Assembly: GCA_016630955.3 (NCBI GenBank) | Contig: CM049998.1 | Coordinates: 1,426,001-1,490,000, forward strand | Direction: 5' to 3' | Source of the DNA: Didymella arachidicola | Taxonomy: Eukaryota > Ascomycota > Dothideomycetes > Pleosporales > Didymellaceae | DNA: 64,000 nucleotides | Shown: piece after piece, positions 33,042 through 42,750 of the stretch | Layout of the letters: every line of letters starts with the position of its first letter | Numbering within the stretch: position 1 is the stretch's first letter | Notes under the pieces: generated by a model | Databases searched by the model: none | Seen by the model: the letters and a program-made list of their open reading frames with translations, nothing else | What the model was told of the DNA's origin: nothing | Program-made: the position numbers and the translations under genes

Positions 33042-36000
33042 AACACCCCTACAACATACCAGCCCACAACAGGCGTCAACAGCACAGTCTACCAAGCAGA
33101 CAACTCCGTGTATGCTGGGCCAACGTCGGCAGATGCTCGCCCTGGCACATCACAACACTAGAGCTGGCCTTCCAGAAGGGCATAGATGTCGTGTGTGTTC
33201 AAGAGCCCTTCGCATGTGCCAACTCAAGAACATCCACTCACCCTGGTTTCAAGCACCTAGCACCTATCAGCACCTGGGACAGCCCCAACACACCAGGCTC
33301 AGTCCGCCCTAGAGTGATGACATACATCCGCAGAGGCCGCCACCTACGGTACCAGGCTAGAGAGAGTCTCAACCACCCAGACATGCTATGGGCGGTAGTA
33401 AATGGAGTCGCCATACTCAACTGCTACAGACAGCCACACACCCCAGACGTCATTCAATACGTCACACATCTGACACCCCCTCAGCTCTGCCTTGTCGGGG
33501 GCGACTTTAACGCCAGACACGAATCCTTTGAGCCTACCATCACTGCAGCCAACGGAGGAGTGGAGCTAGCTAGATGGGCTGCCAACGCGTCTATGGACTA
33601 CATTGGTGTGCCAGGGCAGCCAACACACTGCGCTGGTCACGTTCTTGACCTCACCTTCTCTAACATCCCGTTTGCCCAGTCTGCTGTCGATGCTAGCATG
33701 CACAGCGGCTCAGATCATGAGACGATAGTGACCTCTGTCCCCATCTCCACACCAGGCACTCCGCAACTAGAACAGTACCACTACAGAGTTCCAGAGGCGA
33801 GCCTAGCTAAGTTCGCTGGGCTGGTAGAAATGGGTGCCCAAAACATCGCAGACCCGCTTGCAACACAGGATGCAGCACAGCTAGAAGAATGCGTCACGCT
33901 GCTCACAGAGGCTATACAGCACTCTGTACAGGCAGCAGGCAAGCTCAACCGCAAGGAAGGCCGCGCTGCACCATGGTGGACTGAGGAGTGCAAGACCGCC
34001 TACCAGGCCTACAAACGTGCTAGACAGCTCTGCTCTGGCAGTCTACCAGAGGAGAGACAGGCCTTCAAGACTACCGTCCGACAGGCCAAGAGGCAGTACT
34101 GGAGGCACGTCATCAATAACGCTAGAGACGACAAGGACCTGTTCAAGATCATTGCCTGGCACAAGCTCACGCCAGAGAACCAGGACACTCCCCTCGAAGT
34201 GAACAACAGAACGATATCAGACCCCCTGGAGAAAGCAGAGGCACTTAGACAGGAAGTTCTCAACCGCTACACAGCAGAAGATGACCTCGGACAGCGTCCA
34301 GACCAGGAGGCTGCAGCCACCCTCCCGTGGAGCACACACATCTCACTTGAGGAGTGTGAGCGAAACACGATAGGGGTGTCAAGCACATCACCAGGCACTG
34401 ACCGCTCTACAGTGCGACTACTCCGCGCCTGCTGGACTTAGGTGGGGGAACTCGTACGAAGGATCTTCCAGCGGTGTCTTGAACTCAACCACTTCCCGGC
34501 GCAATGGAAGCTTGCAGAGGTAGCCATGATACCGAAAGTGGGGAAAACAGACCGGACATCGCCCCGCTCCTGGAGACCGATAGCGCTTCTGTCTTGTATT
34601 GGAAAGGGACTCGAACGAACTGTGGCTAGACGTATTGCATGGACTGCCATGACACACAAGATCCTCAGCCCCCAGCATGGCGGCGCGCTTCCAAAACGCT
34701 CTGCAGCAGACCTCACTGCAGCGTTCACCCACGACACTGAAGCAGCATGGGTGCTTGGAAAGCACGTTACTATGGTCACCCTAGATGTGCAAGGCGCGTT
34801 TGACGCTCTCCTGAAGAACCGCCTGTTGCATCGGATGGCCCAACAGGGCTGGCCACAAAGGACGATCCTCTTTGTAGACTCATTCCTAACTGACCGGAGG
34901 GTGCAAGTCCGCCTTGGCTAGGTCACCACTCCTAGCTACGCAGTTGCCTGCGGCACACCCCAGGGGTCGCCTCTCTCACCCGTCCTGTACACACTGTACC
35001 TGGCAGAGCTCCTATCCATGGACACTGAACGGAGGTTTGGGTACGCAGACGACATATGTCTATACCAGGCCTCACACTCTATGGACGACAACGTCGAGCT
35101 CCTCGCAGAAGACCTAAGGGAGATCAGAGCATGGGGTGAGGCTAATAAGGTCACCTTTGCTCCAGAAAAGCAGGAAATGATCCACTTGACCAGACAGCGG
35201 AGCAGCTATGCGCCTCCCTGCGTCGTAGATGAACAGCTCACGATCCATCCAATTCCCCCGGGTGGAGAGCACAGTCAGCCAGCCCTGCGCTGGTTAGGCG
35301 TGTGGTTTGACCGCAGACTCACCTTCCGACGGCATGTAGCTACGCGCGCGGCAAAAGCTGCCAAGGTAGCCTATCACATTCGCAGCCTAGCTAGGACTAC
35401 CTATGGACCCCCAGCCAGCTCCCTCCGCAAGGCCACTGTTGCCTGTGTGTACCCATCACTCCTGTATGGAACTGAATGCTGGTACAGAGGCCGCACCAAA
35501 AAGCCACACACACTTAAACCAGGCAGGCCACAAGAGGTCAGCGCTTACATTGGGTGGCACATAGCTGCCATAGACAAAACACTAGCCATAGCAGCAAGAG
35601 GCATCCTACCAGCGTGGAGAACAACCCCTATAGCTGCACTCTTCCGAGACGCCGGACTGCTACCGGCAGCAGTGGCACTCGAGGAAGCCAGACTCAGATT
35701 TGCAACCCACCTGCGCACTACAGATGCAGACCACCCTCTCACTAGGCGCACAGCAGTACCTATCGTAAACAGGGGCGTAAAAACCGGACAACCCTAGCGA
35801 GTCAAGACGAAAGTCTAACAGATGGCATCTCTTCTACCAGAGACCCCCAGGACTACACTCTCAGCCCCTCACTACTCGACTGGCTGCCGATCAGACCCGA
35901 CGCTTGGCCTAGACAAGAAGACTGCAGCTAAGGCTTTTAAAGAATGGTGGGCCCAGCTCTCACCACTAGAAGTCACTATCTTCTCAGATGGCTCTGAACA

Positions 36001-36868
36001 GTACACAAAGGAAGGAGAAAAGCGGGTTACCTACGGCTTTGCAGTGTATCAGAACGGAAAACAACTGCACACTGGACGCGGGTCACTCAACCCTACCTCG
36101 CACGTCTTCGACGCGGAAGTAGTAGGAGCATGGAGAGGCCTCCAGCATACCGTAAGGCAACCAGCGCTCCGCACCCGCCGAATCTGGCTGTGCATAGACA
36201 GCACCTCAGTGGTCTGGTGCCTCAGGGGCGACGCACCTCCTACCTCTCAATGGGCCTTCCTGGAGTGCCATGGCGCCATGGAGACACACGACGTCTCTAT
36301 CAAATGGGCCCCTGGACACCTAGACATTGAGGGGAACGAGGCAGCAGACAGATTAGCCAACCTAGAAGCCCAGCACCCCTCACCCCCGACTGGAAAAGCC
36401 GCTCTGCCTACACTCTCAGGCATCAAGACGATAGCCCGCAAGACACTGCGACACACACAACAGACCTGGTGGTCTGACAAGAAGACTAAGCTCTCGAAAT
36501 GGTACAAGAGCTGGGACTTGGACTATGCACCACGCAGCAGTCCAAGGGAACTAGACCTACCAAGGGCCACGTTAGCCAGGCTCCTCTCCATCCAATCTAG
36601 GCATGGGGACTTTGCCTGGTATCACCGAATGTACAATCACAAGGATGCAAACCTTAGCTGCTCATGCGGGCGCGACAAGACGCCAGAGCACCTCGTGCTC
36701 TGCCGCAAGACCCGCGGGAGCTTTAGCAGATGGCCGCTGCGACCACTAATACTACCATCCAGCCAGGCTGATGGCCTAGCGTACACTGCAGCACTAGTGA
36801 AGGAGCCAGAGGCCTTTGACGCCTTTGTCAAACTTACACAGTACTTCACCAAGATCTGCCCCCGCTAG
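33035..36868 (+). pseudogene. LINE-A copy 2 ORF2, four nonsense mutations
   Basis: Same length and frame as the copy 1 replicase, but with stops at 34439-34441, 34919-34921, 35795-35797 and 35816-35818. Each corresponds to a Gln codon in copy 1 (three CAG, one CAA), i.e. a C-to-T change at CpA. The first stop lies before the RT core, so no RT can be made. The endonuclease part (first 468 residues) remains open. No frameshifts. Confidence 0.92.
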
Positions 36869-38160
36869 CTCCTGCAGCCCTGCAACAGCAGCAACACCTG
36901 CACCTAGTTCTGCTAGGTCCAGCACAATCGATGCAACACTCTTCACCCCTCCACCTCTCCACCCCTTCACCCCCTCCACTCACACGATCTCTCTTTCTCT
37001 CTCTCCTACGGCACATATATGCCTCAGAATGCAAGGAAATTACCCTAATATACATACATCGCTTAGCCTCCCCAACTGGACGGGGAGCTGTAGTTCTGAA
37101 ATGGTAACAATACCCGCGCAGGCAAGAAATGCTTTCTAAGGTAGTGTATCAGCACTGTAATTCCATAGCTTAGCACGTCGTACATGCCCTTCGGGAGGCG
37201 AGATGATGGACTTATTCCACATCAACTAGACGAAAAATGAATACCAACCAACCAACCAACCAACCAACCGATGGATGCCAACGTTATCCTCCGTAGATTT
37301 GCTAGCACGCCAGAAGCTGAGAGAAGCTCATCGTCAGGGCTCTCTGATCATGACTGGAGAAAGCTCGATCGGTTAGTACGAGCTGCTGTCAATGATAGCC
37401 ATCAGTATGAGGCAAGAAAGCTGCGCTCAAGCGTTCACCATCTCTCTGTGCAGTATGAGCTTTTACAGCATGAAAACGAGGGCTTAAAGGAGGCTCTTCA
37501 ACATAAAAAGAAGCATAAGAAGAAGGGCAAAGCTCTTGACCTCCAACAGCGCCAGGAGTATCACGGTGGCGCGGTCCACTGGTCTCCTCGCAAGCTGCGT
37601 GAGGCTCGAGCTAGAGAAGCAGTACGGGAGCGAGATGAGATGGAGGAGAAACTCCAAAAAGCACGGGCCAAGAAGCAGCGCGAGGAGGCTCGACTGCAGC
37701 GTCAAGTTGAGCTCGAGGAGAAGCGTGTGGAGAGGCAGAGGCTCAAAGAGATGAGGGAGGTTGAGCGAGCTGAGAAAGCAGCTGAACGCGCGCGCAAAGT
37801 TGAAGCTCAACACCAGAAAAAAGCTATCCAACAAGCTCAAAAACGCAAGCGACCAGCCTTGCAAGCAATCTCATCAAGTAACAAGCGTCAGAAACGCGCT
37901 GGCGCTGCTCACGCTGGTGTTCAAGCTCGAGATGAGCCATCTGCTGCTCCACCTAAAGTCACATCACGTGGCCGCAACATTAAGCTCCCGAGTAAATATA
38001 ATTAGTTCGGGTTGATCGCAAGCATCTAATTACAACTCCTCTACAGACCTTCATGATAATAGCGATTGTACGTGGCTTAATAGCCTCACTTTTGAAGTGG
38101 TGGATATGGTGTTCGGCGGGGCACGAGGTGTCTCCGGGCATGAGCTGTCCGTGCACGTTA

Positions 38161-38190
38161 TGCTGGCCGACTCGCTATGCAGTTACGTTA
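38161..38190 (-). mobile_element. outer half of element 3's right inverted repeat
   Basis: TGCTGGCCGACTCGCTATGC followed by AGTTACGTTA is the exact complement of the outermost 30 bp of element 3's left repeat at 22141-22170. It was separated from the rest of element 3 by insertion of element 4. Confidence 0.9.
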
Positions 38191-38336
38191 TCTATTTAAG
38201 GCCCTTTCTAATATAGGAGAGTAGTGCTATAGGTCTCTAGAATTAGGGTAATATCTAGTTTTTCTTCCCTACTTTAGGTATTATAGCAACTTCTACTAGC
38301 TTCTATTATGCTAGGAAATAGTTAAGTTTAAAGTAT
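38191..38336. other. AT-rich spacer
   Basis: A TA-rich stretch with words such as CTATTTAAG, TATAGG and TTATAG, consistent with RIP-eroded sequence. No gene. Confidence 0.4.
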
Positions 38337-39423
38337 TAACGTACCTCACGGGCGAGCCGTCCACACGGGCGAGTCGCCCACTTTTGCCAAGACCACACCA
38401 AAACACCCTTCCTACACTAATGCCTCAACAACAGCGCCAAACTAACACATCAAGCGAATCTCAAGTACAGCTTGCGCTTCAAGCTCTTATTCAAGACCCT
38501 AAACTTTCTGAGCGACGTGCTGCAGCTATCTACAACGCGCCACGAGCAACCTTACGCGATAGACGCGCTGGACGACCTTCACGCGCTGATACTATGGCCA
38601 ACTCACGGAACCTGACCAATGCTGAGGAGCAGGTGATTGTTGAGCACGTACTTGAGCTAGCCGCACGAGGATTTCCCCCCCGGCTTGACGCTGTGGCTGA
38701 TATGGCCAATTCTCTGCGCAATGAGCGTGGTATGGCCTATGTTGGCGCAAACTGGGCCAGTACGTTTGTTTCACGCCAACCAGAGCTCAAAGTGAAGTTC
38801 AATCGCAAGTACGACTACAGGAGAGCCCTCTGCGAGAATCCTGAGGTTATACAGGGCTGGTTTAGCCTAGTAGCCAACATTAAAGCCAAGTATGGCATCC
38901 AGGATAACGACACGTACAACTTTGATGAGACAGGCTTCATGATGGGCCAGATATCTACTGGAGCGGTTGTTACAGCTTCAGAGCATCAAGGAAGACCAAA
39001 GCAGGTCCAGCCAGGCAACCGGGAGTGGACAACAGTTATCCAGGGCATCAATGCTACAGGGTGGGCTATCCCACCCTTTATTATCTTCAAAGCGCGCAAC
39101 CAGCTCACCAACTGGTACAAGGAAGAAGACCTGCCTAAAGACTGGGTTATTGGGATCTCTGAGAACGGCTGGACTACAAATCAGCTTGGTCTGCAGTGGT
39201 TAAAGCACTTTTACGAGCATACAAAGGGACGTACAGTAGGCACCCACCGTATGCTTATTATTGACGGCCATGAGAGTCACAACTCGCTGGACTTCCAGCA
39301 ATACTGCAAGGATAGCAAGATTATCACTGTCTGCATGCCTTCTCACTCATCGCACCTCCTTTAACCGCTTGATGTAGGCTGTTTTGGTCCTTTAAAGCGC
39401 GCGTATGGGCGCCAAGCCGAAGA
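38337..39423 (+). mobile_element. pogo-type DNA transposon, element 5, 5' part
   Basis: The left terminus starts TAACGTACCTCACGGGCGAG. The transposase gene starts at 38420 and is lost after about 39420, where a short LINE-derived element begins. No right terminus was found downstream in this window. An orphan matching end exists at 20178-20234 but belongs to another insertion. Confidence 0.8.
38420..39423 (+). pseudogene. pogo-type DDE transposase, truncated, nonsense at 39362
   Basis: Starts MPQQQRQTNTSSESQVQLAL. It has the psq HTH (RRAAAIYNAPRATLRDRRAG), the CENP-B-like HTH, and the first two catalytic motifs YNFDETGFMMG and MLIIDGHESH. At 39362-39364 a TAA replaces the expected Gln of LLQPLDVGCF (CAA to TAA, RIP-like). 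The frame then continues PLDVGCFGPLKRAYGRQAED until a LINE-type insertion cuts it off. The C-terminal quarter is missing. It is most similar to the transposases of elements 2 and 3. Confidence 0.88.
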
Positions 39424-40256
39424 CACCCGAACATCAACTTTTCTAGGTCAGCGAAAGGTCGATTTCCATCGATTTTTTGTTCAAACACGACTTAAATGCC
39501 TTCGTAAATCTGTTTCCCAACGTCCTGTCTCCGCTGCAGGCGTTGTGGCCGGCGCGCTGCCCTGTTTTGTCTTTCAGCTCTTTGCTGAGCTGAAATCTTT
39601 TCAAAATGGCCTGTGCGCCACTTAGTTTTACACGTTCGGTCGAAGGCCACAACCACCGTTAAGACAAGGAGACAGCTTTGCCACTCCCTGTTCTTACAAG
39701 ATATGGGCACCTGCCAGGCCTAAACACAAAGGCTCTCCATGCGAAGAGCCACAGCACAATTCGACAGAGCACCGGCTCTCCACACGCAAACAAGGCAGCC
39801 AGCATGGCCTTACATTCCACGACTTCTAAGAGATAAAGAAGAAGGATGGCCTGGCTCTGCCTTCCTACTACACCTATCTCCTTCAACACAGGCATGGCCA
39901 AGCCTAGTACAAAGGCTCTCCTCGCGCAGAGCCACGGCCTTGATTCGACAGAGCACCGGCTCTCTACACCCACCCTCTCTTCCCTTCTCTCTCTTACGGC
40001 ACTTCACTGCCTTTGAACACACACAAGGGATCCACCCTAATGTACACAAATTGCTCAGTCTCCCCAACTGGACGGGGAGCTGTAGTTCTGACATAGTAGC
40101 AATACCCGCGTACGCAAGAAATGCTTTCTAAGGTAGTGTGTTAGCACTGTAATTCCATAGCTTAGCACGTCATATATGCCCTTCGGGAGGCGAGATGGTA
40201 GACTTAATCTCCATCAACTAGACGTAAAATGAATACCAACCAACCAACCAACCAGG
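39424..40256 (+). mobile_element. short LINE-derived non-autonomous element
   Basis: About 830 bp that begins with a LINE-A-like 5' end (CACCCGAACATCAACTTTT against CACCGAACACCAATCTTTT) and ends with a LINE-A-like 3' UTR: the CTCCCCAACTGGACGGGGAG hairpin, the CCCTTCGGGAGGCGAGATG segment and a CCAA tail. There is no protein frame between. The interior carries a duplicated segment of about 70 bp (near 39725 and near 39905), each copy with a GGCTCT...AGAGCC hairpin. It is probably mobilised by a LINE-A-type replicase. No clean target duplication was found. Confidence 0.75.
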
Positions 40257-41479
40257 GTCGGTCTGAAGATCGTGCACGTGTGGAGCGTCAAGCATTCTCA
40301 GGAGAGTCTGATCGAGTGCGAGCTGGCGTGAGCGTACAGCAGCGGAAGCACACGCTCAGGGCAACGCTATCGATCGTGCCGCTAGTCCGTACCCTGATGC
40401 GTCTGTTGGTGCAGGCTTTCGCACACGCTTCTTGAATGTACTTAGAGACGAACGATTTTCAGACGTTGTCGCCTCTTTATTATCTGTTCTTCCCTGTCAG
40501 CCACACCCCCATGTCATTAGGGCACCTGTGTGCGCTTAGATCTTGTCGTCTGCGTGTATGCTAATATAGTTCGCGCCAACGCGCTGCTTGTGATTAGACG
40601 TGCAACACGATAAGCCAGCCGCCGACTGCAATTGCTCACTCTAAAGCATCCGTGCCACTCGCGCTGAGCGGTAGCCTGAGGGAACGCCGCACAAGGGTCC
40701 TAAGAAGGAATCGAAACGTGCACAAGCTGCACATTTCTACGATAGTGACGCTCCCGCCCGACTCGAAGCACTCTCATCGTACCTCCAGGCCAGGCAGACG
40801 TTCGAGCTCTGGCAGGCTGAGCGCATGCTGTCGATGCTATGCAACGTAGCCGGCTACGAAGAACAGTAAGCGCCGTTGGAGTAAGCATCCTTGATCGCCG
40901 GGGGCTGTTCAAGCCCAGTAGGGACGTAAGAACTCTAACTCAACAACGATCTATTCGAGCAGCCTGACGGGACATGCGCTGCCGCGCTATTAACAGGGGC
41001 ACAACGCACGTGGCGGGAGCATGCGCGCTTAATACGCCAGGTACGACGCCAGGGTGCCATCCAGGAACGCAAAGCGCGCTAAAGGACCCCCTGCGGCATT
41101 TGACTGCACGCAGGATCCTGCAGAATCCCCTGAACCTGCAGGAACAAGCGGCGTTGCTGTCGGGGGTCACGCAAAGAGGCAGGCCGACGCAGCGCCACGC
41201 GGCGGGGACGCCGCTGTGAGGCCCGGGCTTGCCAAGGGTCGGCAGCATGGCGCCGTGCGAATCCCGGTCACGTCTCGTGATGTCGTTTCGCTCTGCGACC
41301 GCACGACTTACATGACCTTCGCTGTGTTCCCCGTGCTGTGGACTGTTATCGCGTCATGACTCTCTGTGATCTCTGTCCCTGACTCAGAAGACGGCCGACT
41401 GACGCAAATCGCCGGGGCAAGCGCGTCACAGCGACGAATAGCGCTGCAGCATCAAATTTCAGCAGCACTGCGGCTGTCG
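40257..41479 (+). pseudogene. degenerate coding remnant, unknown family
   Basis: GC-rich sequence. One frame (positions congruent with 40681) gives protein-like pieces separated by stops: GTPHKGPKKESKRAQAAHFY continuing to NVAGYEEQ (40681-40866), and later DGTCAAALLTGAQRTWREHA to QERKAR (40966-41088). Both are helical and basic. A frame around 40360-40530 (GFRTRFLNVLRDERFSDVV) may belong to the same gene. No family recognised. It may be the remains of another transposon or a host gene disrupted by the surrounding insertions. Confidence 0.3.
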
Positions 41480-42623
41480 AAAAACACCACACACAGCGAG
41501 AACTTAATTTTTGGAATTACCATCACAAAGGCGTGCAAAAACGTCTGCCAGAGGCCGCAACGGTCTCTACAGGCCACCACACGTCCCTCCGTGTGGGTTT
41601 GGTACCTGTAGAGTCTCCGTTGCGCCCCTGGCAGACACGGATCAACAAACTCTGCGAGCAAGCTACTTAGAATGACACGTCCACCAAATGCAGCGGCAGC
41701 CTTCTAGCCGCGACACAGCAACGCGAGACGCGACGACGGAGCCCAGACGCCCCTTGAGCATCACGGTCGCAATACACACAACAGTCGCCGATGGGCTTCC
41801 TTGTCAGCCCATCACCAACCGTCAATGTCTGCGACGTCCCGCATCGACGAGCCCTCGGGCTGAACAGCATCATCTATCACGCGAATCTCTTCACAGACAC
41901 CCCGGCATGCTACCATCGGTGCCACAACATACTTACTGATCACCAGACAGCCTCGTCCACTGTCGCCCCAACCCTGTGTCGAAGGCGTGGTGCCTCTTTG
42001 ACACAACCCGACAAGGTCTGAGGAGATTTGCGAGAGAGCTCTCATGCTCAGTAGGCTCGACGACTTGCACGAGCGGAGCATCGCTCTCGTATAGCTGCGT
42101 CGCGACGCAATGCTGCTGCCGCTGCGCCCGGTGGCAGGTCACACCACACACCATGGCTACATAGGAACCTAGTGGGAGGCAATAAAACACGAAGGAACAA
42201 GAACGACGGAACTCAAACCACGCCCTGAGGGCACGAGGGCAGGTGCAAATAGACGAAGCCGAGCATTAGGGGGAGACTGAAGGTACAGCGGACGCGACAC
42301 ACGAGGCAACGCGTCTCTACGAGCCTTGAAACAACGGTATACATACACAACTTCGAGTGCGGCACACACGGAAACAACAGCTTGAGGAACACACATGCAG
42401 GCAAGCACGTCACTTCTAGAGACGAAATGTACATAGTCGCAGATAGAAGGCAGACAACGGCAGGCCTCTGGGGACAGATGGCTCTTTCGAGAGTGAAGTG
42501 GGGCGGTGCCGACTGATGTCCGCACCGCGTCCGCTGTCTGCCACGCCTGTCACTCCGGGCATAGCTGCGCAGTACGCGGCTGAAACCGAGTAGGAATCAA
42601 ACAAACAAACAAACAAACAAACA
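41480..42623 (+). mobile_element. LINE-B copy A, internally deleted and degenerate
   Basis: Starts with AAAAACACCACACACAGCGA, the same 5' end as copy B. It ends with the LINE-B 3' UTR (GCATAGCTGCGCAGTACGCG, GCTGAAACCGAGTAGGAAT) and a (CAAA)n tail to about 42623. The interior has short matches to LINE-B ORF1 (about 42148-42176) and shares with copy B the segment beginning AGGTACAGCGGACGCGA (42281). It has no open coding frame. Confidence 0.75.
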
Positions 42624-42750
42624 AAAACACCACACATAGCGAGAACTCGATTTTTGGAATTCACTCGTATTTTCGCGCTCAAACGGTCGCTCTTGACGCC
42701 AATTGACTAGCCAGCACCCAGCCGCAGCAGCCCACTGCGTCTGACGTGCC

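Larger units (their letters stand above)
31235..37267 (+). mobile_element. LINE-A copy 2, full length but mutated
   Basis: Nearly identical to copy 1 over its whole length, with the same 5' leader, hairpin-containing 3' UTR and CCAA tail (about 37244-37267). It is flanked by the same 12-bp target sequence on both sides (31223-31234 and 37268-37279). It differs by scattered substitutions, many of them C-to-T at CpA, including four that create stops in ORF2. No large indel is apparent. Confidence 0.93.
24061..38005 (+). pseudogene. pogo-type DDE transposase split by LINE insertions
   Basis: The N-terminal part (24061-25191) starts MAPIDDAIKDLKLRGPGEHF and has the psq HTH (VAEKYQVNRSTLGRRWRG), CENP-B-like HTH and all three catalytic Asp motifs (IYNMDEKGF, LLILDGHGSH, LQPLDVVLF). 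It breaks after GIWPMDA, where the first LINE begins. The C-terminal part resumes after the second LINE at 37271 (MDANVILRRFASTPEAE, repeating the duplicated target codons) and runs to a stop at 38005 ending NIKLPSKYN. That part is a Lys/Arg/Glu-rich coiled coil like the tail of the element 1 transposase, its closest relative here. Apart from the insertion no other damage is visible. Confidence 0.9.
23960..38160 (+). mobile_element. pogo-type DNA transposon, element 4, carrying two LINEs
   Basis: Perfect 53-bp inverted repeats at 23960-24012 and 38108-38160 (TAACGTGCACGGACAGCTCA...), with TA at both outer edges. It is inserted in the right repeat of element 3. Its own length without the LINEs would be about 2.1 kb. 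Two 6-kb LINE copies (25192-31222 and 31235-37267) sit inside its transposase gene. Confidence 0.92.

Noticed and set aside
25192..37267. Tandem LINE-A copies as an assembly duplication
   Set aside because: The copies differ at many positions, including four stops, and each junction has its own tail length (CCAA run) and target-site copy, which an artefactual duplication would not give.
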